A stretch of 25,506 nt of DNA from a virus: positions 1 to 25,506 of the IMG/VR virus record IMGVR_UViG_3300030060_002775; one strand, given 5' to 3'. Within the stretch, counting starts at the first letter, position 1. Each line of letters begins with the position of its first letter. Made by a program: the position numbers and the translations under genes. Of the stretch, positions 1 to 7,099 are shown one piece after another. The notes under the pieces were generated by a model. That model was not told the origin of the DNA. It searched no databases and was given only the letters and a program-made list of their open reading frames with translations.

Positions 1-8
1 CCAGTTAA

Positions 9-20
9 AAACTATAGGTT
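9..20 (+). promoter_or_regulatory. Putative phage RNA polymerase promoter core upstream of terS
   Basis: The sequence AAACTATAGGTT lies 14 bases before the terS start. It contains ACTATAGG, the same as positions -6 to +2 of the classical T7 promoter (CACTATAGGG). It also matches AAACCATAGGTT at 6156-6167, in the capsid gene leader, at 11 of 12 bases. These two leaders are the only sizeable untranslated leaders I see. A single-subunit phage RNA polymerase is not encoded in this window, so its existence is inferred. If the analogy holds, transcription would begin at G17. A chance match in AT-rich DNA is possible. Confidence 0.35.
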
Positions 21-34
21 AGACTACTTGTAAT

Positions 35-439
35 ATGAGTAGAAGCCTTACAGAGCAACAAAAAGCGTTTATTCAGCACTTTAGTAGAACAGGTAATGCT
101 ACACAGTCCGCAATCAAGAGCGGATATAGCCCAAAAACTGCAGAACAACAAGGATATGAGTTAAAAAACAAGTTGTCTGTGGAGATAGAAGCAGAAACTA
201 GAAGGCTGTTGAGCAGTGCAGTGCCAATGGCAGTTGATAAATTAACTAAATTAGCAGAGGATGACAGAGTAGCGGCTAATGTTAGGTTAGGAGCTATCAA
301 AGATATTTTAGATAGGGCAGGTTATCAGGCAGTTCACAAAGTAGAAGATGTAACTGGCAAAAAATCAGACCAAGAATTAGAGGCAGAACTAAAACACCTT
401 TTATCTGGACTGATGGTAGGTACTGGTAATATTAACTAA
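35..439 (+). CDS. terS: Terminase small subunit (TerS)
   Basis: This 134-residue protein is the probable DNA-recognition subunit of the packaging motor, which binds the phage genome and hands it to the large subunit. The N-terminal part, about residues 5-60, reads LTEQQKAFIQHF, then GNATQSAIKSGYS and a TAEQQGYELK helix. This is the helix-turn-helix pattern of the Terminase_2 family of small terminases. The C-terminal half is charged and helical, as expected for oligomerisation and TerL contact. It lies five bases before the large-subunit gene. The ATG at 35 has no clear Shine-Dalgarno sequence; no better start is available. The assignment rests on the motif pattern and the adjacent large terminase. 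Confidence 0.88.
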   Translation: MSRSLTEQQKAFIQHFSRTGNATQSAIKSGYSPKTAEQQGYELKNKLSVEIEAETRRLLSSAVPMAVDKLTKLAEDDRVAANVRLGAIKDILDRAGYQAVHKVEDVTGKKSDQELEAELKHLLSGLMVGTGNIN

Positions 440-444
440 AGTTA

Positions 445-1863
445 ATGAATGATAATTTAGAAAGAGCGTTAGAAATAGCTAAAGAATTAGAGCGTAGAAA
501 AACTGTAAACAGATTAAAACACTACGAACCGTATAAGTATCAAACTAAATTTCATAACACCATAGCATCACAGCGATTATTAATGGCGGGAAATAGGATA
601 GGAAAATCGTTTTGTGGTGCTATGGAGATGGCATATCATTTAACTGGCAAGTACCCAGAATGGTGGCAAGGTCGCAAATTTGACAAGCCTATTAGGGCGT
701 GGGCAGGTGGGTCATCTAATGAAACAACTAGAGATATATGTCAAAAAGAGCTAGTAGGACAACCTGATGACCCCTCAGCAAAAGGCACAGGTAGCATACC
801 ACTAGACGACATAGGAGAAACTACTAGAAAACCAGGTGTGCCTAATGCAATGAATAGCTTGGTTATCAAACATGTTAGTGGAGGTTGGTCTCGTCTTGCG
901 TTCAAAGCCTACGAAATGGGTAAAGAAAAGTGGATGGGAGAAGCTGTAGATGTAGTATGGTTAGACGAAGAACCACCAGGACCTATATATAGCCAGGCAC
1001 TAACTAGAACTGCGGACAGAGGTGGCATGGTATTTATGACATTTACACCAGAGAATGGTATGACAGAAACAGTTGCGCAGTTCGTAAACAATCTAAAACC
1101 TGGTCAAGCACTACAACAAGCAGGATGGGATGATGCACCACACATGACAAAAGAAGTAAGAGAACAAATACTATCTGCATTACCACCGCATGAAAGAAAA
1201 ATGAGAGAGCAAGGCATACCACAATTAGGTTCTGGTCTTGTATTTCCTGTAGCAGAAGAAGAAGTTGTTATAGACCCTATAGATATGCCACAACACTGGC
1301 CAAGAATATGCGGGTTAGATTTTGGTTGGAATCACCCAACAGCTGCAGTATGGATAGCATGGGATAGAGATAGCGATATAGTGTACGTGTATGATACATA
1401 TGCTATGCGACAAGAAGCTGTGCCTATGCATGCAAGTGCATTGAAAGCTAGAGGCAACTGGATTCCTGTAATCTGGCCTATGGACGGCAGACAAGCTGAC
1501 AAAGGTTCTGGTAAATCACTTACAGAACAATATAGAGCAGAAGGTGCAAACATGACGCGTGACCATTTTACAAATCCACCACCTGCAGGACAAAAAGATG
1601 GCACAGGTGGTATTTCTGTTGAAGCAGGAATTATGGAAATGTATACTCGTATGCAAACAAAACGATTGAAAATATTTAAAAATCAAGATAAACTTTTACA
1701 AGAATTGCGAATGTACCATAGAAAGGATGGTAAGATTGTTGCAATCAACGATGACGTAATTTCTGCTATGCGTTATGCAGTTATGTCATTAAGAAAAGCA
1801 AGAGTCAAAGATTATCAACCAGCGTACATTCAGGCAGACACGGAGTTTAATGTTTTCGCGTGA
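445..1863 (+). CDS. terL: Terminase large subunit (TerL), packaging ATPase and nuclease
   Basis: This 472-residue protein is the motor that pumps DNA through the portal and cuts concatemers. Residues 48-55 (AGNRIGKS) form the Walker A ATP-binding loop. Residues 168-176 (VDVVWLDEE) form Walker B with the catalytic Glu. The C-terminal RNase H-like nuclease shows the expected acidic residues: Asp292 in GLDFGWNHPTAA, Asp347 in WPMDG, and Asp436/Asp437 in NDDVISAMRYA. The length is normal for the family. No clear ribosome binding site precedes the ATG, so translation may be coupled to terS, which ends five bases upstream. The stop codon overlaps the GTG start of the next gene. Confidence 0.95.
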   Translation: MNDNLERALEIAKELERRKTVNRLKHYEPYKYQTKFHNTIASQRLLMAGNRIGKSFCGAMEMAYHLTGKYPEWWQGRKFDKPIRAWAGGSSNETTRDICQKELVGQPDDPSAKGTGSIPLDDIGETTRKPGVPNAMNSLVIKHVSGGWSRLAFKAYEMGKEKWMGEAVDVVWLDEEPPGPIYSQALTRTADRGGMVFMTFTPENGMTETVAQFVNNLKPGQALQQAGWDDAPHMTKEVREQILSALPPHERKMREQGIPQLGSGLVFPVAEEEVVIDPIDMPQHWPRICGLDFGWNHPTAAVWIAWDRDSDIVYVYDTYAMRQEAVPMHASALKARGNWIPVIWPMDGRQADKGSGKSLTEQYRAEGANMTRDHFTNPPPAGQKDGTGGISVEAGIMEMYTRMQTKRLKIFKNQDKLLQELRMYHRKDGKIVAINDDVISAMRYAVMSLRKARVKDYQPAYIQADTEFNVFA

Positions 1864-2129
1864 GAAAAGAACACAAAAGCAAAAAGGGAGGACTTACTGC
1901 TAAAGGTAGAAAATACTTTAAGCGTAAAGAAGGTGCTAATTTAAAACCACCAGTTAGCAAAGGTAAGAATCCTAGACGTGTTAGTTTCGCAGCGAGGTTT
2001 GCTGGTATGAAAGGACCTATGAAAGATAAAAAAGGTCGCCCTACTAGAAAAGCTATGGCATTAAAAAGATGGGGATTTGGAAGTGTAGCGGCAGCACGTA
2101 AATTTGCAAGCAAAAATAAAAAGTCTTAG
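1860..2129 (+). CDS. Small basic phage protein (DUF6321-like)
   Basis: This 89-residue protein is strongly basic, with 21 Lys and 10 Arg against three acidic residues. It contains GGLTAKGRKYFKR, ANLKPPV, GPMKDKKGRPTRKAMALKRWG and a final Ala/Lys helix. From memory this matches the recurring GGLxAKGR...LKPPV...PTRxALALxxW pattern of small phage proteins catalogued as DUF6321. I could not check that name. The start is GTG at 1860, overlapping the terL stop as GTGA. A GGAG at 1842-1845 is rather far upstream. The function is unknown. Its charge suggests binding DNA or another acidic surface, perhaps inside the capsid, but that is inference. Confidence 0.8.
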   Translation: MRKEHKSKKGGLTAKGRKYFKRKEGANLKPPVSKGKNPRRVSFAARFAGMKGPMKDKKGRPTRKAMALKRWGFGSVAAARKFASKNKKS

Positions 2130-2141
2130 GAGGACAAAACT

Positions 2142-2315
2142 ATGCCAATGGGTAAAGGAACATACGGAAGTAAAAAAGGTAGGCCACCAAAAAAAGCTAA
2201 GGGTAAAATGACTGGTAGTAAAAAAAAACTAGCAGGAATGTACGGAAACAAAAATAAAATAACTCGTGGCGATATTATTGCAGCTGCTAAAAAAAATAAA
2301 AAGAGGAAAGCATAA
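2142..2315 (+). CDS. Very small Lys-rich protein
   Basis: This is an open frame of 57 residues starting MPMGKGTYGSKKGRPPKK and ending AAAKKNKKRKA, with 17 Lys, 3 Arg and a single acidic residue. A strong AGGAGG lies at 2129-2134, seven bases before the ATG at 2142. The stop overlaps the next ATG as TAATG, so it sits in a coupled series of small genes. Gly and Lys dominate and no fold is recognised. A GDIIAAA segment near the C-terminus could form a short helix. A nucleic-acid-binding or virion-internal role is only a guess from charge. The good ribosome binding site and overlap with the following gene make it a real gene. Confidence 0.75.
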   Translation: MPMGKGTYGSKKGRPPKKAKGKMTGSKKKLAGMYGNKNKITRGDIIAAAKKNKKRKA

Positions 2316-2470
2316 TGGCAAAACCAGGATTATACGCAAACATACATAAAAAACGTAAAAGAATAAAAGCAGGTAGCGGTGAAAAAATGAGAAAGCCTGG
2401 CACGAAAGGCGCACCAACTGCAGCTAATTTTAGAAGAGCTGCTAAAACTGCAAAAAAGAGAAAAAAATAA
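2315..2470 (+). CDS. Very small basic protein with RIKAGSGEKMRKPG motif
   Basis: This 51-residue protein has 13 Lys, 6 Arg and one acidic residue. It begins MAKPGLYANIHKKRKR and then shows IKAGSGEKMRKPGTKGAPT and a basic helical tail. I recall near-identical short proteins in many marine phages, also near terminase or portal genes, without a known function. The start ATG at 2315 overlaps the previous stop, and its own stop overlaps the next start (TAATG) at 2470. The AAGAGGAAAG purine stretch just upstream can serve as ribosome binding site. With its two basic neighbours it forms a cluster of cationic peptides beside the packaging genes. Confidence 0.77.
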   Translation: MAKPGLYANIHKKRKRIKAGSGEKMRKPGTKGAPTAANFRRAAKTAKKRKK

Positions 2471-2748
2471 TGGGTAAAAGAAGTAGAAAGTTTGTTATTA
2501 ACGCAGCACCTAGTTTATTTAAAAAAGCAACTCGTGGTGTAGTAGATACAGCCATGGGTGTTATTGGTAAAAAAAGAACACCACAGTCACAATCTATGCA
2601 ATCAGCTATGGCATCAGTACAAGCAGCTTCACCTATAATGCAAACTCGAGCGCCAGCACAAACTTTAGCTGGTTCATCAACAATTATGACATCTGCATTA
2701 GGAGTCGTAGAAGAAGCTAGAACAAGAAGGGCAACATTAGGAGCATGA
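2470..2748 (+). CDS. Small structural-module protein with conserved C-terminal motif
   Basis: The protein has 92 residues. The N-terminus is basic (MGKRSRKFVINAAPSLFKKATR). The middle is Gln/Ser/Ala-rich and probably disordered. The end is SSTIMTSALGVVEEARTRRATLGA in pattern. That ending matches the last residues of the protein at 3149-3373 (SSLIMTGGQGVEEEA followed by KRTLGGY). I recall similar endings (TLLT..G.....A...KTLLG) in short podophage proteins near the portal. The function is unknown; the tail could be a docking signal for a shared partner such as the portal or internal core. The gene overlaps its neighbours on both sides (TAATG and ATGA). Confidence 0.72.
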   Translation: MGKRSRKFVINAAPSLFKKATRGVVDTAMGVIGKKRTPQSQSMQSAMASVQAASPIMQTRAPAQTLAGSSTIMTSALGVVEEARTRRATLGA

Positions 2749-3158
2749 ATATTACAAGTGATAGAAGTAGGCTACAAGAGTTTGTTGATTGGATAAAACC
2801 CAAAGCAGATGTACATATAGAAGATATAGGAAATTGTTCTTATATAGGTTATGAAGAAAACAATAAAATAGTAGGATGTATTTTGTTTTCAGATTATGAT
2901 GCAAACAATATATATATCCACATAGCATTTGATACACCACGTTGCGTATCTAGAAAATATATTAAATTTATGTTTGATTATATATTTAATCAAATAAAAT
3001 GCAACAGAGCTACTGCACAATGTGATGATACAAACGTTCGTATAAAAAAATTAGTTGAAGGTGTAGGTTTTGTAAGAGAAGGCACTATGCGTCACATGGC
3101 AGGTGACAATGACTTAGCAGTATATGGTATGTTGAAGGAGGAATGTAAATGGGTGTAA
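2745..3158 (+). CDS. GNAT-like acetyltransferase-fold protein
   Basis: This 137-residue protein has the layout of a short GNAT (Gcn5-related N-acetyltransferase) domain. A beta strand segment IVGCILFSDYDANNIYIHIAF is followed by a helix with KYIKFMFDYIFNQI. Next come a strand ATAQCDD and a helix NVRIKKLVEGVGFVREGTMRHM, the typical 'N..a.+l.+..GF..eG..R' ending of the family. The acetyl-CoA loop (Q/RxxGxG/A) is not clear, so activity is doubtful. Such genes recur next to portal genes in podophages, where they may modify a virion or host protein or act as a structural part. It starts by ATGA overlap and ends in overlap with the next gene. Confidence 0.75.
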   Translation: MNITSDRSRLQEFVDWIKPKADVHIEDIGNCSYIGYEENNKIVGCILFSDYDANNIYIHIAFDTPRCVSRKYIKFMFDYIFNQIKCNRATAQCDDTNVRIKKLVEGVGFVREGTMRHMAGDNDLAVYGMLKEECKWV

Positions 3159-3373
3159 TAAAAAATATGTTGTTTCCTAAAACTCCAAAACCTGATAACT
3201 CTATAATGAGAGAGCAGCAAGAAAGAACAAAAGAAGCAGAAAAAAAATTAGAAGACGAAAGAAAAAAATTTCTTAAATTAGGCAAAGAAGGACGTAGTTC
3301 ATTAATAATGACTGGTGGGCAAGGCGTAGAAGAGGAAGCTACAATAATGAAAAGAACATTGGGTGGATATTAA
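3149..3373 (+). CDS. Small coiled-coil protein with the shared C-terminal motif
   Basis: The protein has 74 residues. After MGVIKNMLFPKTPKPDNS a long charged helix follows (residues about 22-46, REQQERTKEAEKKLEDERKK), likely a coiled coil. The end is SSLIMTGGQGVEEEATIMKRTLGGY in pattern, closely like the end of the protein at 2470-2748. A strong AAGGAGG at 3135-3141 precedes the ATG by seven bases. The stop overlaps the portal start (TAATG). The function is unknown. Its place directly before the portal and the motif shared with another small protein suggest a small virion or assembly factor. Confidence 0.75.
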   Translation: MGVIKNMLFPKTPKPDNSIMREQQERTKEAEKKLEDERKKFLKLGKEGRSSLIMTGGQGVEEEATIMKRTLGGY

Positions 3374-5025
3374 TGGCAGCATATGAATATATAAAAAAAC
3401 GTCTCAACACTATGCATGGAGAGCGACAAACATGGGAAGACCATTGGCAAGAAATACTTGACTATGTTATGCCTCGTAAAGCAGAAATAACATTACATCG
3501 TGCTAGAGGTGAAAAAAGAACTGACGTATTATTTGACTCAACAGCTATAACTGCTGCACATTTATTAGCAGCAAGTCTGCAAGGTACTTTAACATCGCCA
3601 TCACTTAGATGGTTTTCAATAAAATTAAGAGACGAAGAGTTAAACCAAGATAGAGACGTGCAGTTATGGATGGAAGATGCATCACAAAGAATGTATAACG
3701 TCTTTAATGGTACAAACTTTAATAGCGAAGTACACGAATTGTATTTAGATTTAGTTAGCATTGGCACTGGATGTCTGTTTGTAGAAGAGGGTAAGAAAGG
3801 ATTTGATGTAGATTTAATTAATTTTAGATGTATGCACATAGCAGAATATTACATACAAGAAAACGTTATGGGTGTAGTAGATACATTATATAGAAAATAT
3901 AAATTATCAGCTAGGCAAGCAATACAAGAATTTGGCGAAGACATGGTAGGTGAAAAAGTTATAGAAGCTGGTAAAAACAAGCCAGACAAAATGTTTACAT
4001 TTATACATGCAGTAGAACCTACAGAAGATTATGAAAGAAGTATGGGCAAGTCAAAAACAAAATTACCGTTTCATTCTTGTCATGTATGCGAAGAAGATAA
4101 AATGGTTGTTAGAGAAAGCGGGTACATAGAGTTTCCTTATCTTGTACCACGTTGGTCTAAAGCAACAGGAGAAATTTTTGGACGTTCACCATCTTACAAT
4201 GCATTACCAGATATTAAAACATTAAATAAAGCTGTAGAGCTTGGACTTAAAGCATGGTCAAAAGCAATAGACCCTCCACTGTTAGTGCAAGATGATGGTG
4301 TAATAGGTAAGGTAAGAATGACACCTGGTGGCATAACTGTTATAAGAAACGATGGTTCAGTGCAACCATTTCAAACTGGAGCAAACTTGCAACTTACAGA
4401 CATGAAAGAAAACTATTTGCGTACAGCAATAAGACAAGCATATTATTCAGACCAGTTGCAGTTACAAGAAGGACCACAAATGACAGCTACAGAAGTGCAA
4501 GTAAGATATGAACTTATGCAGAGACTGTTAGGCCCTACACTTGGTAGGTTTCAGTCAGAATTTTTACAACCATTAATAGAAAGAGTGTTTGGAATTATGT
4601 TACGAAACAGAGCTTTTGTTCCTGCACCAGAAATAATGACAGAAGAACCTATAGATGTTGAATTTGTAGGACCATTAGCAAGGTCACAACGTATGGAAGA
4701 AGCAGTCGCAGTAGAAAGATTGTATCAACTTGCTATGAATGTGTCACAAATTAATCCAGATATCTTAGATATTATTAATCACGATGAGGCTATAAGGCAA
4801 AGAGCAAAATTATTAGGAGTGCCAGACAGTATTTTACGTGGCAGAGCAGAAGTAATGCAAGGTAGAATGATGAGACAACAGCAACAAATGCAACAACAAC
4901 AAATGATGGCTGACCAAATGCAAGCTGAAACTGTGCAAAAACAAGCTCAGGCAGCACAAACAGCAGCAGACCCTAGAGTAGATGCACAAATACAAGCAGT
5001 AGTAGACGAGGCGGAACAATCATGA
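3373..5025 (+). CDS. Portal / head-to-tail connector protein
   Basis: The 550-residue protein fits the Bacteriophage head-to-tail connecting protein family (T7 gp8-like). It would form the dodecameric ring at one capsid vertex through which DNA enters and leaves and to which the tail attaches. Family-like segments include the N-terminal ERQTWEDHWQEILDYVMPR, then VLFDSTAITAAHLLAASLQGTLTSP with WFSI, and later GEIFGRSPSYNALPDIKTLNK. The usual length is 500-560 residues. The C-terminus from about residue 495 is a Gln/Met-rich helix (RMMRQQQQMQQQQMMADQMQ), typical for podophage portals. It begins by TAATG overlap and ends by ATGA overlap with the next gene. Confidence 0.93.
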   Translation: MAAYEYIKKRLNTMHGERQTWEDHWQEILDYVMPRKAEITLHRARGEKRTDVLFDSTAITAAHLLAASLQGTLTSPSLRWFSIKLRDEELNQDRDVQLWMEDASQRMYNVFNGTNFNSEVHELYLDLVSIGTGCLFVEEGKKGFDVDLINFRCMHIAEYYIQENVMGVVDTLYRKYKLSARQAIQEFGEDMVGEKVIEAGKNKPDKMFTFIHAVEPTEDYERSMGKSKTKLPFHSCHVCEEDKMVVRESGYIEFPYLVPRWSKATGEIFGRSPSYNALPDIKTLNKAVELGLKAWSKAIDPPLLVQDDGVIGKVRMTPGGITVIRNDGSVQPFQTGANLQLTDMKENYLRTAIRQAYYSDQLQLQEGPQMTATEVQVRYELMQRLLGPTLGRFQSEFLQPLIERVFGIMLRNRAFVPAPEIMTEEPIDVEFVGPLARSQRMEEAVAVERLYQLAMNVSQINPDILDIINHDEAIRQRAKLLGVPDSILRGRAEVMQGRMMRQQQQMQQQQMMADQMQAETVQKQAQAAQTAADPRVDAQIQAVVDEAEQS

Positions 5026-5258
5026 TAGACAACGAAGACGCAAATCATTTTGGTAAAGAACACAAAATGTTAAAAGGCGATTATGCCACAACATTTAGCA
5101 CAAAAGAAGGTATGCGAGTGTTAGATGACCTTAAACAAGCATACTACCACAGAATATCTTTTAGTAGAGACCCTTACGCAACCGCTTACAACGAAGGTAT
5201 GAGAGCAGTTGTTATAAGAATAATCAACCTAATTTCTAAGGAGGAAAACAATGGCTGA
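5022..5258 (+). CDS. Bbp19-like small structural protein
   Basis: The 78-residue protein carries FSTKEGMRVLDDLKQAYYH and, after a gap, DPYATAYNEGMRAVVIRIINLI. This is the 'F.t..G..VL.DL....DPyata.nEG+R.v...I' pattern of Bbp19-like proteins, named after Bordetella phage BPP-1 and found between portal and capsid genes. Its precise role is not known to me. The position between portal and scaffold genes agrees with the BPP-1 type of gene order. The ATG overlaps the portal stop (ATGA). The end of the gene overlaps the scaffold start, and the scaffold ribosome binding site lies inside this gene. Confidence 0.78.
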   Translation: MIDNEDANHFGKEHKMLKGDYATTFSTKEGMRVLDDLKQAYYHRISFSRDPYATAYNEGMRAVVIRIINLISKEENNG

Positions 5259-6087
5259 AGAAACAATGACCACCGAGTCAACAGATAGCCCAGAAACAGA
5301 ACAAAACTCAGGTTCAGTTTTAGGGTCTGAAAGTGTAGGTGACAATCAGGATTGGAGGAATAATTTACCAGACGATTTAAGGAACGACCCTACTCTTCAG
5401 AATTACAAAGATGTTGAATCACTTGCAAAAACTGTAGTGCATCAACAAAAAATGATAGGCAACAGAATACCTTTGCCAAAAACAGATGAGGAGAAAGCAG
5501 AACTGTATGGTAAGCTAGGACGTCCAGATACGCCAGACAAATATCAAGTAAATCTTGGACAAGATTATGAACCATATTTTGGTGAAGCAGCATTAAATGA
5601 ATTTAAAAATGTTGCACACACAATAGGTTTAAATAATGACCAAGTAAATGCGTTGATAGAGTTTCAAAAAGCGCAAGTTGACTATGAATTACAAAATCAA
5701 CCTGCACAATTAGAAACACAAAGAAAAGATACAGAACAGTCTCTAAAACAAGAATGGGGTTTTGACTACGACAAAAATGTCAGAGCAGCACAAAGAGCGC
5801 TAGATGTATATGGCGATGAAGAACTAAAACAGCTTATGAACACAGAAGTTGGCAACAATCCTGCAATGATAAAACTATTTCATAGATTAGGACAAGAAGT
5901 TACAGAAGATATGGCACAAAACACACAAAACAATAAATTAAGTATATCTCCTGTAGATGCTAGACAAGAAATAGATGCTATTATGCAGAATCCAAAACAT
6001 CCTTATTTTGACTCTAGGCATAGAGAACATAGAGATGCTGTTGAAAAAGTGCGTCAATTGCATGAAAAAGCATTTGGCACAGAATAA
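5251..6087 (+). CDS. Capsid scaffolding / assembly protein
   Basis: This 278-residue acidic protein is likely the internal scaffold on which the capsid shell forms. The first 30 residues are Glu/Ser/Thr-rich and low in complexity. A segment follows (WRNNLPDDLRNDPTLQNYKDVESLAKTVVHQQKMIG, then PLPKTDEE) that is typical of podophage scaffold proteins: 'lPe.lk.dpsL..fkdve.lAK.yv....++G'. The rest is predicted helical with many Gln and Glu, and it ends in a basic-acidic helix (HREHRDAVEKVRQLHEKAF). It starts at ATG 5251, six bases after a perfect AAGGAGG (5238-5244), and overlaps the previous gene by eight bases. It lies directly before the capsid gene, as expected. Confidence 0.87.
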   Translation: MAEETMTTESTDSPETEQNSGSVLGSESVGDNQDWRNNLPDDLRNDPTLQNYKDVESLAKTVVHQQKMIGNRIPLPKTDEEKAELYGKLGRPDTPDKYQVNLGQDYEPYFGEAALNEFKNVAHTIGLNNDQVNALIEFQKAQVDYELQNQPAQLETQRKDTEQSLKQEWGFDYDKNVRAAQRALDVYGDEELKQLMNTEVGNNPAMIKLFHRLGQEVTEDMAQNTQNNKLSISPVDARQEIDAIMQNPKHPYFDSRHREHRDAVEKVRQLHEKAFGTE

Positions 6088-6220
6088 GTTTTAGTTTATA
6101 ATTTTTGTACCAGTTCGCCCATCAGGATAACGAAGAGGTAGCCGTATGTGGCTCTAAACCATAGGTTTCCCTTTTTGGATAAAAACCGAAAAACAAATAT
6201 ATTTTATGGAGGACTGAAAT
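6088..6220 (+). promoter_or_regulatory. Capsid gene leader with probable structured RNA
   Basis: This is the longest stretch without a gene (133 bases). Bases 6110-6154 hold 25 G/C of 45, well above the surrounding AT-rich DNA. Visible hairpins are AGCC(6140-6143)/GGCT(6150-6153) with a six-base loop, and AAACC(6156-6160)/GGTTT(6164-6168) with loop ATA. GGTTT can instead pair with a second AAACC at 6183-6187, helped by CC(6170-6171)/GG(6177-6178), so two exclusive folds are possible. TTCG(6114-6117) can pair with CGAA(6131-6134). It ends with the capsid ribosome binding site GGAGG at 6208-6212. It could be an RNA leader that controls or stabilises capsid mRNA. I cannot match it to a known RNA family. 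Confidence 0.45.
6156..6167 (+). promoter_or_regulatory. Second copy of the putative phage promoter core
   Basis: AAACCATAGGTT here differs from the terS leader copy (9-20) at one of 12 bases. In T7-like phages a strong phage promoter precedes the capsid gene, so the position fits. Transcription would begin near G6164, giving a leader of about 57 bases. The same bases can form the AAACC/GGTTT hairpin, so the match may instead reflect RNA structure. The two readings are not exclusive, but sequence alone does not decide between them. Confidence 0.33.
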
Positions 6221-7084
6221 ATGTCAGTACAAATAACTACAGCTTTTGTTGAACAATACAAAAGTAACGTATTTCATTTGGCACAACAAAAAGGTTCTAG
6301 ACTTAGAGATGCTGTTAGAACTGAAACAGTTACTGGTAAAGCTCATTTCTTTGAAAGAATTGGCTCTACAGCAGCATTAAAAAGAACATCTAGACATTCT
6401 GATACTCCAAGAGTTGACACTCCTCATTCAAGAAGGAAAGTCACTATGGATGACTATGATTGGGCAGACTTAATTGACAACGAAGACAAAGTAAGAATGC
6501 TTATTTCACCATCGTCTGAATATGCACAAGCAGGTGCATGGGCTATGGGTAGAGCAATGGATGATGCAATTATTGATGCAGCTTCTGGTAACGCCTTTGG
6601 TGGCGTAGCTGGTGGTTCAACAGTAGCATTACCATCTGGACAAAAAATTGTTCACGGCTCTGCAGGTTTATCAGTAACAAAACTTATTGAAGCCAAAGAA
6701 ATTTTAGACGCAAACAGCGTAGACCCAGAAGAACCTAGGTATTGCGTTGTAACATCAAAACAACTATCAGATTTGTTAGCAATAACACAAATTACATCTG
6801 CAGACTTTAACTCAGTTAAAGCACTTGTTCAGGGTGAAATTGATACTTTTATGGGATTCAAATTTATCAGAACAGAAAGACTAGATACAAACTCATCTAG
6901 CAACAGATTAGTTTTAGCATTTGCACAATCTGGTATTGGCCTTGCTGTTGGCCAGGATATCAACACTAGAATATCCGAAAGAGCAGACAAAAATTACGCA
7001 ACCCAGGTATTCTTATCAATGACTATCGGTGCAACACGTATCGAAGACGAAAAAGTCGTTGAAATAGAATGTACTGAGAGTTAA
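6221..7084 (+). CDS. Major capsid protein
   Basis: This 287-residue protein follows the scaffold gene and has its own strong ribosome binding site (GGAGG, 6208-6212) and a long leader, as expected for the most abundant virion protein. It resembles a family of podophage capsid proteins presumed to have the HK97 fold, with AFVEQYKSNVFHLAQQKGSRLRDAV at the start. The middle reads RRKVTMDDYDWADLIDNEDKVRM, then YAQAGAWAMGRAMDDAIIDA. YCVVTSKQLSDLL and FMGFKFIRTERL come further on, the pattern of the BPP-1 type capsid protein. No pro-peptide cleavage is evident. The start ATG at 6221 is well supported. Bbp19-like, scaffold and decoration genes around it support the assignment. Confidence 0.9.
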   Translation: MSVQITTAFVEQYKSNVFHLAQQKGSRLRDAVRTETVTGKAHFFERIGSTAALKRTSRHSDTPRVDTPHSRRKVTMDDYDWADLIDNEDKVRMLISPSSEYAQAGAWAMGRAMDDAIIDAASGNAFGGVAGGSTVALPSGQKIVHGSAGLSVTKLIEAKEILDANSVDPEEPRYCVVTSKQLSDLLAITQITSADFNSVKALVQGEIDTFMGFKFIRTERLDTNSSSNRLVLAFAQSGIGLAVGQDINTRISERADKNYATQVFLSMTIGATRIEDEKVVEIECTES

Positions 7085-7099
7085 TAGGAGGAATCAATT

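Noticed and set aside
6108-6135. GTTCGCCC as a T-arm of a tRNA in the capsid leader
   Set aside because: The seven-base loop does not fit TTCRANY and no cloverleaf with an acceptor stem can be drawn around it.
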